From contig JANCRA010000012.1 in NCBI GenBank assembly GCA_024362935.1, positions 8,680,001 to 8,744,000 on the forward strand: a stretch of DNA of 64,000 nucleotides. Direction: 5' to 3'. Shown in pieces: positions 12,301 through 25,379 of this stretch (the stretch's first letter is position 1; each line of letters opens with the position of its first letter). The stretch is from Setophaga petechia (taxonomy: Eukaryota; Chordata; Aves; Passeriformes; Parulidae). The position numbers and the translations under genes are program-made. The notes under the pieces are model-generated. The model saw only the letters and a list, made by a program, of their open reading frames with translations, was not told the DNA's origin and ran no database searches.

Positions 12301-13890
12301 CAGCTTGTTCTCCATTTGTATGTTCTCTGCATCCCAGAGAATTAATGGCTCCATAAATGAGCCACTGAAATTGTAAGAGTTATCTATATATTCTATTTAT
12401 TTTATAATAGCTGTTAATCTTGCACCTGATTTGATAATACAGATCATCACATCTTGATTTTTTGTGTGCTTAATTTAAACAGTAATTAACTGTGCATTAT
12501 ATATGGAAATTGCAAAGCAGAAGTCTCTAAAAGTAAATGAGGATGGGTCTGTAGTCCAAAAGGAAGTGCACAAAGCTGTTGCTGAATTCCTATGTGATTG
12601 CAAAAGGACACCAGTTGAAGAAGCAGAATAGCTACTCTATTATAGGCCAGCCCAGGCCAGTAGGTTTCCACACACATGGTGAAGGGAGAAGGAAGGTATT
12701 AACCCAAGGGGCCACATCCATCAGAGCCTCATGACCAGAGTATCCCTTCTGCTATCAAGCAAGAAGTTCTGCTATCATAACATTTGGCTGCTTTCACAGG
12801 TCAAAGTGAACAGAAGAGACCCAAAATGCTGTAGGAGGGGACATAAATGACAATGTTTCCTCTTGGGGAAGTGCAAGAAACAGATGCCTGAAAGGTGAAG
12901 TGCAAATACACACTGAACTCAGGCTGACAAAATTTGGTACATTGCCCTTTGGCCCAGACCCATGATTCACCTCTGAAACTGAGTTGAACAGGACATCTAA
13001 ATAATTGTTTCTGTGTGCTGAAGTCCAGTGACAAACCAGATCTGCAGTGAAAACACAAACCTTTAATTACAATGACTCCATTGCCTTAACAATAACTTGG
13101 ACTCTTGTTTCATGGTCACATCCATGAGAAGGTTCACATCCTGGTGGAGATAAGTCCTGCTTCCCCTGGCTCCTGCACACATGCCACCTGTCCTCCCTTT
13201 CGCCAACACACACACTTTATGTGGCCAGGCAATAAATAGGCTCTGGAAACTCATCTGGCCTAAAACAAGTTGGCTTTTCTCTAAAAAGAATTGCCCCCAA
13301 GCCCCCTCAGCACTGCCTTTGGGGTGAGCCACTGACAACAAAACCCTGGGTGAGGTGGCAGCAGCCTGCTCTCACTCTATCTCCTGTTGGGGACATTAAG
13401 TTCTCAGAATCAAAAGTGGTCAGAAAGACAAAAGAATCCCAAATAATTCTAAGTTTTATGGGAGGGATTAAAAAATTGACCAGCCCAAACTTGGATACTA
13501 AGGCAATTAATTTGTCTTTGTCTTTTGCCTAAGTTACCCTTTTTCTCCACCATTGTTAAAAACTTTCAGTGAAGGATGCCCTTTTAGATTCAAGATAGAG
13601 CAAGAGAAAATTTCTCTCCTCTATCTCCCTGTATCCATCTAATCCTTCTTCCTTCCTTTTGACTTATCTTTATCTATGTATCTTTTGAGTTGTGGATGAG
13701 ATTTGAGTGATGTGTTCCCCAAAAATTGCCCATGGTCTTCAATGTACCTATAGAAAAGCGTACATTAATATTCCTTAGGAGATGAAGGAATAAACACCTC
13801 AGCATGCACACACCTTCAGTAGGTATTTGTTTTTAAAAATAGGTATGTAAACAGCCATGCTGGAGCTTGCAAAACTTGGTATAATTATTC
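9342..13890. other. Unique noncoding DNA
   Basis: No gene or mobile element recognised. 11160-11280 is T-rich with short poly-T runs. 12360-12500 is AT-rich and includes the near-palindrome ACAGTAATTAACTGT around a TAATTA homeodomain core (about 12479-12493), which looks CNE-like. Frames of up to about 150 codons (for example 10575-11036) show no domain or codon signal. Confidence 0.5.
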
Positions 13891-13940
13891 CTGTCCTATG
13901 ACTGTATCCCTATTACTGTCCTATGACTGTATCCCTGTAT
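13891..13940. repeat. 25-bp tandem duplication
   Basis: The unit CTGTCCTATGACTGTATCCC plus five more bases is repeated head to tail at 13891-13915 and 13916-13940. The first 21 bases are identical and the copies differ only at the last bases of the unit. Confidence 0.9.
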
Positions 13941-14092
13941 GATGAACACTCCTTTTAACTTCGTTCAATGTAAACATTTGGTGAGTTAAGAAAAAGCTTT
14001 CTCGTTTGTTGGGTTCTGTTGAGTTATAGTACTAAGAGACCTGAGTTCCTTGAAATATTTGAGGAATAAATTTTTTATATTGCTAAAACACA

Positions 14093-14108
14093 GGCTGCTG
14101 GAGCAGCC
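14093..14108. repeat. Short palindrome GGCTGCT-gg-AGCAGCC
   Basis: Seven-base arms pair perfectly across two bases. It lies 12 bases before the longer inverted repeat at 14121-14155, so the two may have formed one folded structure. Confidence 0.75.
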
Positions 14109-14120
14109 TGTTCTGAAGGA

Positions 14121-14155
14121 CTGCATCCCATATGAGGAGCCCATATGGGATGCAG
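14121..14155. repeat. Perfect 14-bp inverted repeat, 7-nt loop
   Basis: CTGCATCCCATATG at 14121-14134 pairs with CATATGGGATGCAG at 14142-14155 with no mismatch, around the loop AGGAGCC. A perfect stem of this length is unlikely to survive long by chance and may come from a small inversion-duplication. In DNA it could extrude as a cruciform; in RNA it would be a stable hairpin, and it is equally good on both strands. Confidence 0.9.
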
Positions 14156-17100
14156 GGCTGGAGCACGATGTGAGGAGCTGCAGCTGATGGGAAAGACCAG
14201 GACTGTGTCTCATTTTCTCATGTGACAAACCTCACACTGGAGCAGGGGAAGAGCACAAGGAGCAAAACAGAGAGAATATGTGATGTACAGTCTACAACAC
14301 CCATTTTCCGTCCCTGCACTGCTGGGGGGAGGAGAAGGTAGAGAAATTGAGAAAGAAGTTAGGCCCAGGAAGAAGGAAGGGATGGAGGGGAAAGGTGTTT
14401 TAAGAACTGGTTTTATTTCTCATCATGCTACTCTGATTTGATTGGTATAAATTTTCCAAACTGAGTCTGTTTTGACTGTGACAGTAATTGGTGACTGATT
14501 TCTCCCTGTCCTTATGTCAACCCACAAACCTTTCATTATATTTTTTCTCCCCTGCTCAACTGAGGGGGAGAGTAATGGATTAGCTTGGTGGGCACTTGGC
14601 ATCCAGCCAGGGTCAGCCCACCACCACACATGGTTGTGCTGGAAATGAGAAATTCAAAGCAACCATTGGCAGGTTTACAGGCTTGTAGTTGTAAAGTAGG
14701 AAAAACTGGTCATGACAGCAAACTCCAGGCTGCCTACAGCAGTCATTGTGAATATATCCATTGTCTTGGCAATGGGGGAAGACTGTATGCTTGGTCTCTA
14801 TATGAAGAAAACTTCAGCATAATGAAGGATGCTCCAAAGCATCCAACCCTCACAGATGTCAGTTATCCCTAAGTAATCCTATTATAGACCAATACTTTTA
14901 ATTTTATCCATCTGCTAATCTTTCTCACCCTGTAAGCTGTCCTCAAGTCATCATCATCTCCCCTGGCCCTCAGATCACTAAGTCTGCTGTTCAGTATGGT
15001 CAGGGTACAGCCAACAGATTCTGCTTTCTTTCTCTCTACTTTTGGTCATCTACTGGTGATTGTAAACACCTCAAATTTCCATTGTTCTTTATCCCATGCT
15101 TTTATTATGAACATCTGATACACATCTCCAACTGGAAGTTTTTCCAACAGTGCTTGAAGAACCTTTTGCTTCTCCCTCATCTACAGTTTAGTGAAAACAT
15201 TATTTATATGAGACTCTGTATTGTCACCAGGACTCTTTCCCTTGCTCATCTGAGCCCTGCACCACAGGGGCTGTGAGATACACTGCCTGGGTAAATAAAT
15301 GTGACAACAATGCTTGCAGTTACTCCTTCTGTAACAGCACTACCACGTAAGGTCATATTTATTTTCATAGCCTTTGTTTTCTGACCTGTTGATTATAAGA
15401 CTTTTTTGTTTTGCTGTTCTGAGTAAGCTGTTTGTCCTTTGTTGTATCTCATCTGGTGATGAATAGATACCCTCAGCAAACCAAGACTGCCAAACACCCC
15501 TGGGACTGCAGTTTCTGTGCAGATATTTGTTACAGAGCTCTACGAGACACTGCAGGGAGATGATGTCCCTTAGCCTATGCTGGCAGTGACATCAAAGCAA
15601 TGATTTGATTACCTGTGTACTGAGAAAGGTTTTTGAAAATGTAAACAATTTTGCAAAGAAATCGATAAATTTTTGGTGTCTTGCTACTGCACCATTGGTG
15701 TCAAATGCTTTCCTACAATCACTGAAGTGTAAGAGTACTACTTGCTACTAATTTTTTGTTCTTTATTATTATGTAGTGTAAAGCTATGCTCATTGAACAA
15801 AGTACTGGGAAGGAAATCAGCCAGCTCCACTTAGTGGCTTGTGTTCAGAATAATTGTACAAATCTCCATAATGGGCAGGAGCATTATTAATCTCCAGGTA
15901 TTTTCTTATGCGTGGTGGATTTCCTCCTTTCCTTTGAGATGAATTTTAGACCCTGTTCCCTGCTGTAGCTTCATTCTTTATCTCACTTTGAATGGATGTA
16001 CACTTCCTATCCTTGCTGAGAGTCTTTATAACTGTAGCTGGCTGCTGGAAGCTTCCAGTTCACCCCATGTAATCCATGTGATTATCCAAATCTTTTCTCT
16101 TCCTTACATTGACAGCTTCAGTCTTTTGTTGGCCAGGTATCCATTTAGTGTACAATAGAAGTAGTCCATGGTCCATGTTGGAATTACCCTTATGCCCTAT
16201 GTGGTTTTGTGCATGCAATGATTCACTCCTCCTTCCTTTCTTTGGAAAGCCCCATCACATCCTCAGGTAGATCCATGAATATGTTTCTCATGGGTCTCTA
16301 GGTCTAGCCTGTATGATTGAAAAGGGATTCCAAATCCTTCTAGACAGAAGACTCATCTGAAGAGAGGAAGCTGGGAACAGTGCTGTGATGCTTCCTTCCT
16401 ATTGCATGACTGAGCCATCGACTCTGGGTGACCACTTCTAACCAGAAAAGCACCCATTTCCACAGCCTATGCAACCTTATCACTAAATCTGTCACTACAC
16501 TACAAATCCTGCAGTTAAGCATAAAGAGATGGACCTACATATGAAATGCTCCAGTTGTCTGAAGTGCTTCTACTCTCATTCTTCCAGAGAGCCACACAGA
16601 AGGCTCTTGTTCAAAGGTAATTTTTTTCTTGCTTGTGAACTCCTGTCAGAGCTACCTGTCTGTTTTGCATGTAAAATATGGACTCAGGAACTCCATTCAA
16701 GCAATATAGTTTATGCAATTTTATACATTTGTGAATAAAACAAGTGGTATTAATGTGATAGACATTTGTAAATCATCAAGTGATGAATGTTCATTTCTGG
16801 TTTTAGTAATATTATGAGACTACAACCCAACTGATCAGTGTTAATAGGTATTAAACTACTTGAGCTATGAAAACTATTGACAGTGCTGGAGAAGTTTCTG
16901 TGGACACTTTTGGAAGACTATAAATGCTAAACAATTAAAAAAGCTTGGGTCGGCTAGAAAGCACTCCATGTAAACTGATCTTTACCTTAAGTCACAGGAT
17001 AATGATGCCTTTCTTTGTGAGATTAGTTCATAACTTATTACTTATAGCCAGAACCCTTTTTTTGTGATTGTCAGCTGCAGTTGCTGTTTCTTAGGTTGGC

Positions 17101-18599
17101 ATCTTCCCTTTGCTAAAAACCTCCATGCAAGAACTGAGATTCCTGTTAGGACATCATCAAGAAAATTACTGTAATGATCCCAGCTGGTGCAAATGAAGAT
17201 GGGCCTTGAAGCCTCTTGGAGAGCATGGTGGAGAGCTGTTGCCCTTGCAACAGGCTCCTGGAAATCAGTTGTCCCCTGCCAGCCAAGAACCAAGTGCTTT
17301 ACAAACAGTATGAACCTACTCCTGCCCTTGGACAGCCACAGAAGTCACTGAGACCATGGTAGGCATTGACTTTTTGACACTAAGACACTGAATGTGGAAG
17401 CTCCTCCATTTTTTATGTGCTGTGAACAAACAGGCCAACAAGCTTCTACCAGTAAATTCAAATTCTGTCATCAAAGCAGCCGCTCAGGAGCACAGAGGTA
17501 TGAGTTAATAGGTCCTGACAGAGTCAAGCTCATAAATAACAATCAAAATACATGAACATGTCAGATGATAACCTTTTTCTTTCAAGTACTAAAGACTAAC
17601 AAAAGGCTCATTATCACCAAATCACAAAAAGTTGCTTAGGCTATTTTTTGCTGAGTTTCTTAGGAATTAGAGGATAGGTGGTAATTTCACTTACAAATAT
17701 TTGCCTTCCTAGTCAGGCATAGGAAGCTTAGAAGGCTGGAAGAATGATCAGAACAGCATCTGCAGAGAATGCAAAAGAGCTCTAAAGCTATAATCCCTGG
17801 TCAGGAAGCCTTCTCTTGGATTGATAAACAGAGCTGGAAACCCCTATTTAAATGTGTGTTCAGGATCTGACTTCTGGGACCAGGATCTAGCACAATCCAC
17901 CTAGAAACTGGCTCCCAAAGGCAGCAGCCCTGCTGACTGACCTCTCTGGGTGCTCCGGGGAGCGTCTGCTCTGCTGAGCACTCCCAGTCATTTTCTCATC
18001 ATTCAAAAGCTCAGCGACAGCAATCTGCATGCCTTGCTTGGCAGCCATCCCAGTAGCACAAGAGCACTCTGTGATGGGCTCTTTGAGTTTCTAGACTCGT
18101 GTGCTTATTTTTCAGACCTTGTAACAGCAACATTTCATGCTATCTTCCATGGTTTGTGGGTAAAATGGCACTGCAGGTGAAATATTAGGTATACACGCTT
18201 CAAGGCACTAAGCAAACCCTTAGAGATGATCAGGGATTTTGAGCTCTATTTCTTTAAAGAGAATATATCCACATATATGGACACCCTCCCCCAAAGAAGG
18301 ATGGATTTGGAACCTCTGCTCTCAGACAGGTCCCATTCTCGCATGTGGAATTCCAAGAGCAACGACAGATTAGAAGCTCATGCCAAAGTCGCTCAAGCAT
18401 TTAATAGAGTCTGAAGAAGGCAGTGTCAATCTTTCCTTTGTCCAGAATTACTTTAGCAGAAGTATGCAGGCACTTCACATTCTCTGCGTGGTTCAAGTGA
18501 AGCAAAATCTCATCTAAGTGCAGCAATCTCGGGGCATTAAATTACATTTAACCTAAATTGTTAACTGTTGTTGCTTCTCCATGTTATAATTACATTGGC
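14156..18599. other. Unique or ancient-repeat-derived noncoding DNA
   Basis: No gene is recognised. 14930-16540 has the texture of an old, diverged interspersed repeat (see the reverse-transcriptase-like relic). 17570-17700 is AT-rich. Short frames near 17950-18414 were examined and show no domain. Confidence 0.45.
15640..15740 (-). pseudogene. Possible reverse-transcriptase relic of an ancient LINE
   Basis: Read on the minus strand, the sequence around 15690-15740 encodes DCRKAFDTN followed by a stretch ending KFIDFFAKLF. That resembles the catalytic-domain-A region of LINE reverse transcriptases, where a KAFD motif is followed by a hydrophobic helix. The frame closes soon after, and no YADD-type box could be located. 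The match is short, so this is a hint only. An L2- or RTE-type source is more likely than a young CR1. Confidence 0.2.
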
Positions 18600-18829
18600 T
18601 GGAAACGGGATCAAGTCAACAGCGTGGAGGAGACGTCAGTGGGGTGACTGTGAAGTGACAGGCAGCAGCACCAATCCCGGCCCCTCCGCGCCGCTCGTGT
18701 GCGCTCACAGCTCCGGGCTGGGAGGGCTCAGGGGAGGAGGGGGGCTCTGCACATATGTCCAGAAATTGCTGCAGTGGATGGCTTGGCTCGGCTCTCGCTG
18801 CTATTTAAAGGCACATGAGCTGCATGTTA
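18600..18829 (+). promoter_or_regulatory. GC-rich promoter candidate: CRE-like, CCAAT, TATA-like
   Basis: In an otherwise AT-rich, CpG-poor region, 18600-18900 holds about 16 CpGs by hand count. In order it contains a CRE-like GACGTCA at 18632-18638, a CCAAT box at 18671-18675, a GC-rich run through 18679-18715 and a TATA-like TATTTAAAG at 18802-18810. This is the classical order of a cAMP-responsive RNA polymerase II promoter firing rightward, with a predicted start near 18830-18840. I could not identify the gene. Alternatives are an alternative promoter of a distant gene, a lncRNA promoter, or an enhancer. Confidence 0.45.
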
Positions 18830-19090
18830 AGTTGGGCGCTAGTATTTGCCTGGCTCTCCAGCATACAGCGGGTCTGACTGCTACACACACATCGAGGACG
18901 AAATGCAGGCAGAGCCCATAGGCACAGGAATTGCAGGACACTAGGGGCTGACTCCTGCTTCTCCTCTCCAGATGACAGTTTCATAAGGGCAACTCCCTAA
19001 AACAGCACTGTACTAGCAAATTAGGATTATGGTTTGCCACTGTGCTTTGAGCTGCCAAGTGCTTGGTTTCTTCCTCAAAGTGCCAGCTCA
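18830..19090 (+). ncRNA. Putative first exon downstream of the TATA-like box
   Basis: If transcription starts about 30 bases after the TATA-like box, an exon could run to the splice-donor match CTCAG|GTAAAC at 19090/19091. The first ATG (18903) opens a frame of about 13 codons that ends quickly, and no signal peptide or conserved protein begins here. The exon would therefore be a 5' UTR or part of a noncoding RNA. No acceptor-bounded second exon was identified. Confidence 0.2.
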
Positions 19091-22000
19091 GGTAAACCTC
19101 TGGTCTTGTAGTTTACAAGAAAAGAAGGAGTATTGGCAAACACTTGCAAGCTGAAAAAATAAAGAGGGTTTGTCTCTTCCATCACCAAAATATTCAGCAT
19201 GAGTGTCCATTGCTAGCAGCTATTCCAGCTCTGCAGGAGGTGGCTGTAAACCCTCAGGATACCTGAAGATTTACTGTGGACTCATTCTAAGAAAATAAAA
19301 CAAGAATTCTGCTAAGTCCTTAAATTGCTGGCCAAAATACCTATCAGCTGACAAGCAAAATGTTACCAGAAAGGTTTTAAAACATGAATGAGAGAGGAAC
19401 CACAGCACAAAGGAACTGAAGCTGTGTCTATACTAGCAAATTAAATGTGCCTGGAGCCATTCTCTGACGCTGAGGCCAGTTGGCAAGGAGCTGCCTGCAT
19501 CCATAACACTAAACTGTCTTACCCTCCAAAATGGGCCACGTGGAAACTGGTTCTGGGAGCAGTCCCTGGCCCATGGTAGTACTGAACTCTACCCAGGGTG
19601 GTTGTGACAGAGCTACCTGGCACTGGTCAAAAGGCGTCAAGATCTGTGCTAGAAAGGTGTGGTATGGAGGATAGGGAGTGCTGAAGGATGTTCTTGGTTA
19701 CTGTTAAAGGTGGTGATATTGAGGTAGCCTGAGAATTTCAACTGCTACGGACAAATAGAAAAATCTCAGAAAGAATAGGAGTAGTGCCACCCTTTTATGT
19801 TCCTGGCTGGGAGCATGAGGACACGTAAGATGTGTACTTTGCCCTGCAAACCTTGCAGGAGTCACAGCCCATGTGCATGGGTGGGCACTCACCTCCTCTG
19901 AAGGGCACTTTTGCGTTTTGCCAAAGAACAGCTTTTTAATTTTTTTTTTTTAAGTATAGACTTTGTTTGGTTTAAAAGTGTTGTTTTGCTGTAATTTGCT
20001 TTCTTATTGTTCTGCACTCTGTAAGTGTTGATATGTATGTACTTTCACCTTTCAGCCCTTTTTCATCTTTGAATTTCATTTTCATGACAATAAATGACAA
20101 ACATAAACACTGAATAAGATAGCCACAATATTTGTTGTTATGGAAGACATCAGTGCTTAGTTATTTAAAACAACACAAATTAAAAATAAATTACAAATCC
20201 CAGGAAAGATGATTCTCTGCTTCTAATGGCAGCTCCTTTTGTAAATCGAAACAATGTGGAGCAGGCTGGCCATGGAGCTGGGCTGTGGTTTCTTAACATC
20301 TCATGTTCAGGGGCAATGCTCATTTCAGTTTTTTCCCACAATCACTCATTTCCATCACACAACTGACATTTCTTGGCAGGATTTAAAAAAATTCTATCAG
20401 GTCCCTAATCCATTTCAAAATGGAGTGCTGTAAACTGTTGTGCTGGCACAGCTGAGTGGGCTGAAGACCAGCAGACAGGACACAAGAGACAGAAAATGGG
20501 AGACAGGGAAGGACCAAATATTGAGCTTGTATTGAGTTTATAGTTGCTCTCTCTTTCTACTGTCTGCTGCCTTTGCTTTCTGCTCCACCTGTGGGTAAAA
20601 GCATAATCTGAGGAGATAGTGAGCTCAGGCTTTCACAGCTGTTCCATTTCTTGTTTTCTTTGCACCCTCCTTGCTTGTCAGACTTCAGTGTGGTTTGTGC
20701 AGATAGTCCCATGCTCCTGAACTGCTTTGGCAAAGCATTGTTTAAGCTTCCTTTCTCCAAGAAGGAATCATTCAGAAGGCAGGGGGTTTTCAGGGCGAAC
20801 ATGGGTTTCTTTTGCCTGTGTAAGACTGGTAGATCTGGCCAGTGCAAACACCCCTTTGAAAGCAAGTCTCTATTCTAACAGGACTTCCATGATCACTCAG
20901 GTTACTTGATAGACTTTTTTTTCTGCATTCACCTTCACTAAAAAGATGCTATCAGATGCTATCAGCTATCAAATGTTTAATGCAATTAACAGCACTGTTG
21001 AAAGGGGAAGAACTGAAACTAGAGGATAAGGAAGAGATTAGGGAATGCTCCTTCAATTTGATTTTTTCAACTTGATTTGGTCTAATGAAAATCACTCTAC
21101 AGCATTTAGGCACATGGCTGAAGCAATCATGAAGGTGTTTGCAGCTAAAAACCATCTCTCAGGCATTTGTGGTTGAATTACCCAGTTTGTAGATTATCTG
21201 TGCCACAGATAAAGAGCTAGCCAGTGTCTGACATGGCTCATTGGCACCAGCACCACACGTATAAAGCATTGCATATTCCAGAGCCAGGTAGGGTCTGGAA
21301 ACAGTCCAACTACTTCCATTCTGGGCAAAGCTAAAGTTTTCTCTCTGAAAACCCATCTGGATGTGAGCTGATTGTACACCTGTACCTATATTCCCTGCTG
21401 AGCTCTTGGAGAATCATCAGACTTCATCACAGGCTTAGGCACAGCCTGGAGGAGGTGGTTTGGCTAATTTCAAAGTTGTTTAGGTCCATCTAACAAACCA
21501 CACCTAACATGATTTACGACCAAGTCTAACTGGATCCAAGCTAAGTTGGTAAAAAGCCTTGGACCATCTCTGTTCTGTGTGCTCATAGGCCTGCATGGTT
21601 CCTCGTGTCCATTACCCAGACTGTCTCAGCATCCTGAGGCTCCAGTAGGGAGCTGATGAAATCTTGGAGGGCTTGTGAAGCTGCAGAAGACTGGAAAAGA
21701 GGTAAACGTTTAAAGACCTGGTATGGGCCAGATCGAAGTCATTAAAAGGCTGAATAAAAAATTGCCTTTTGGACTGTGATGGGGAGAAGAAACTCAAATA
21801 CAAAGTAGCAGCCCAGAGGGGTTGGCCAAGAGTAAGGCACAGTGAAAAAATCTAATTTCTTTCTACATTTTTATCCAGTCCTGCCCGTGACTGCGCCTTT
21901 TCTTGCTCCCAGCTATGGGTGTTTTCCAGCATTTGCTAAAGATGCAGAGATGATGTCACCAGCTTCAGAGCATGGGTGGTCCTCATGGCAGCCGTCTTCC

Positions 22001-25000
22001 CAGGAAATGAGGGGGCTCTATGGTGAAAATTCTACCCTGCACTGGCTGATCTGTGCTCAGCAGTAACATTTTCTGATGAGCCTTTCCCAAAGAAAGGGTC
22101 TTGACTGGCAGAGTATCAGTTGCTGCACAACCACAGTAAGCACCAAAAGGGTTTTAGCCAAATCACAACACAGTATGAGGAGACAGAAATGTTTAAATTA
22201 AGTATCTAAACAACCCTGCTTCCTTCCATTAACAACCCTGTGGCTTTCCACTAATTACAATGGAGTAAGAAAGATAATTAAATACCCTCCTAAAAGTATC
22301 TTTAAGTATCAGATTAATTCTAAACTGGATTTATGTAGATGTTAGAATTCCTCTGTAACAACTGCACTCTACCTGCACACTAAGCAATTGTATGACTGGG
22401 AAAGGTTGTGCAAGTTCTTCCACAACCTTGAGATATTTCAATATACATTTAATTCCAGACAATGTGTGGAAGAATCCAGTTAAAATTGTAGGGATGTAAT
22501 AAGAGACACACTTGTTTTCCAGCAAAAACCACCAAAATACCCAGCACAGATATTCTGCCCCTCAGAATTTTCAAACCACATGTTAGGAACTTCCTTTTCT
22601 GATTCACCAGTACTGAACGGTGATCAGTATTTTCCAGTCCTTCCACTGATTAACACCTTATTCATCACATACCTGAAGGGAAGGCTGAATTACATCCATG
22701 ACTCAGCTTTCTTTCATACTATAATTATACACCTACAGCAGAAATGGAGGTTTCATGACTTTGTCACTGCAGGTAATGGATGTGTCTGTGTGCTGACAGT
22801 GATGTGATCCATCTGCCTGTCTCCTGGCTATGGGAGAGAGATGGGAGTGACTCATCTCTGGGGTACCGGGTCACATCAGATTCTTCACACTGGTTCCTCC
22901 TTTTTCCTTCCTCTTTGAATTTTGCTCTGTATGTCCAGGGAAATCTGGGAGAATCAACCCCATGAATACATTTTAAGGCAGAATAAGTGTCTCAGTTCAA
23001 GGATCTCACATCACCACAGATGCCAGTCTGCACCCATCTGTGTCAGAGCTGGCTGCTCTGGGCTCCCCTTTAGTCACTGGAGGGAAATCAGGCCTGATTC
23101 ACCTTCACTAGATTAAATATCAGCTTTAGCATGAGGTGGCTCCTTTTGTAAAAGTGTGGGTTCCCTTGCTGTCTCCTGAGACAGCCTGCAAGGCATGCTC
23201 TAGCATTGATGGCTACACTGCAGAAAACCTGCAGTGATGGGTGATGCATCCTACTCCAGGTGAGTCAGAAATATGCATCTTGAGATCTGATAAAATAACC
23301 TGCTCTGTTATCCAGACATAGTCTCCCATCCCTCTCTATGTGATTTGTTGCTCTTTCTTTTATTGTATTTCTGTGGCATAGATAATATTTGGGCAGATCA
23401 CTGGATTAATTGGCATGACAAATACAGGACAAAATAAAGTTATTTTATGCCCACTTAAAAGAACACCTCATTTGTTGAGATAAAATTCCCTAGGCAGCCT
23501 TTCCCTCTGCCCCACTCTCAAATCAACAGGCTTCTAGTCTAAAGTAATACACAATCAAAAATTTGTACTTGTACCAGAATGAGCTGGAAACTCTTCAGCC
23601 TCAGGTCACTTTGGAAAGGTTCTCGGGGCTGATACAGCTGTGCTGCTCCTCCAGTGCTGAGGCTGTTCCCATTACTGTGTGCAATGGGAAAACCCTGGGA
23701 GAGCCAAGGACAGAAGAGCCTGGCAGTGCCCAAGTATGGAACACCCATTCTGCGGCAGGGTCTGCTGTGCCCTGGGGTGGCAGGAGGCAGCACAAGCAGG
23801 TGTCAGAAAACCTTCAGAAACTGTCCTGTAAACTGACTGGAGACTAATTTGACCTTTTGATTTGCTGTGATTTCCACTTTGGTGCAGCAGCCCAGCACTG
23901 CAGGCAGTGCACCTGGTACCCACCAGAACTGATTTGGTCTTTCAAAAAAATAATTGCTAATTTGCCAAGTGTAGAGACCTAGTTTGAAAAGGGGCAGCAT
24001 AATACGTTCTTTTCAGGATCTGAAATGCTCCATTGGATGGTTTCCCTGGTTGTCTTTTTCATTATTTATTTTGATGTGTACATGCAGTAAAAGGATAGTA
24101 TCTAATCCCAACTCTAATACCACTGGCTACTTTTTAAATATAACTGTATCATTAAGTGTTTTTGCCGAACAATCCTTCTGGGTGGAAGAGAGAGAAAAAG
24201 AAGAGCCTAGCAACAAATAAAATGCCATACAATTTTAACAAAAAACATTTATCAAATCACATGTAAGCCCTTTCAGGATTATAATCAATTTGGGTGAAAT
24301 AAATGTTACCAAATTCTTTCTTCGGTGAAGGATTATGGCAATTTAAATACTGTTATAAAAGTGCAGCCTAGATAGGTAGGTAAAAAAGAGAGATTAAAAA
24401 TTCCACAGCATTCACAGTAACTTTGCTGTGAAGCCTTGGGCCAAACCAAACAGTGGGTATGTTTACTGAGGAACACCCAAAAAATCCTCATGAGATGTGA
24501 TTTCTCAAACAAAGTACCCCAAGTGTGGTGAACCCCAATGGATGCTGCAGTGCTGAGAACAGCCAGACTCACACTCAGTGGCCTCCACTTCTGAACCATG
24601 CCACACCACCAACTATGGCCATGATGGCTTTGAGCAAGAGGGCGTGAAAACCTACTTTTACATCATAGATACTTGAGATGAATTTTTTGAGTGCCATTCC
24701 ATAAGCGTATTTATTTAGGCTTTATTCCTGCTAGGCCTTCAAGAACAAGGTATTCCTTCATCCAACCTTCTCAACATTGTTATTCACCTTCATACTCTGA
24801 GAAAAACCCTTTCTTCTTGTGTCCCTTACTCTTTGATACAGTCTCAGACAGTAGGATATCCCTGGACTGCCTCCCAAAGATAGTGGAAGTTCCCAGCTCC
24901 AGCTGGTGCCCAAGGACAGGGTTTCCCTCCCTGCTCCTGACTCCACTGCACCTTGGAAGAGCTGCAGCCCTGCCTGCTAATGAAGCACTGTCCAATAGCA

Positions 25001-25379
25001 TCAAAATGTTTTACAATGTGATGAGACTGACCAAGTACTTTGGCTGGCTGAGGCTGTGGGTGAGAAACACCCACAGGTGTCAGGTAAGAGCAGAGTGTTG
25101 CCAAAGGCCCTCAAATCTTTATTTCTGACATCTGAAATTATACTCTCCAGGGCTGCATCCTGACAGGAAGGGCAGGAGCTTGTGCATAGAACTTTTCAGG
25201 AATGTCTCCTTTAGTTTTAATGGCCAGGCATAATTGCAGCACAGATTTTGAACCAGGTACCTGGAAAGTTTCGAGAAGCTCTATCAAAACTTTTGCAGTT
25301 CATCTCAAGGACTAGCATTACAATAAGTGTCATTCTCTAGTTTATAGTTCCAATCCTGGAGCAAGAGCTAACGATTGTT
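19091..25379. other. Unique noncoding DNA
   Basis: No gene or recognised repeat. 19935-20200 is AT-rich. A small tandem repeat of AGATGCTATC sits at 20944-20963. At 23216-23236 the 8-base arms CACTGCAG and CTGCAGTG form a small palindrome around AAAAC. Frames around 23560-24000 and 24690-25130 overlap heavily on both strands and read as chance. Confidence 0.5.
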
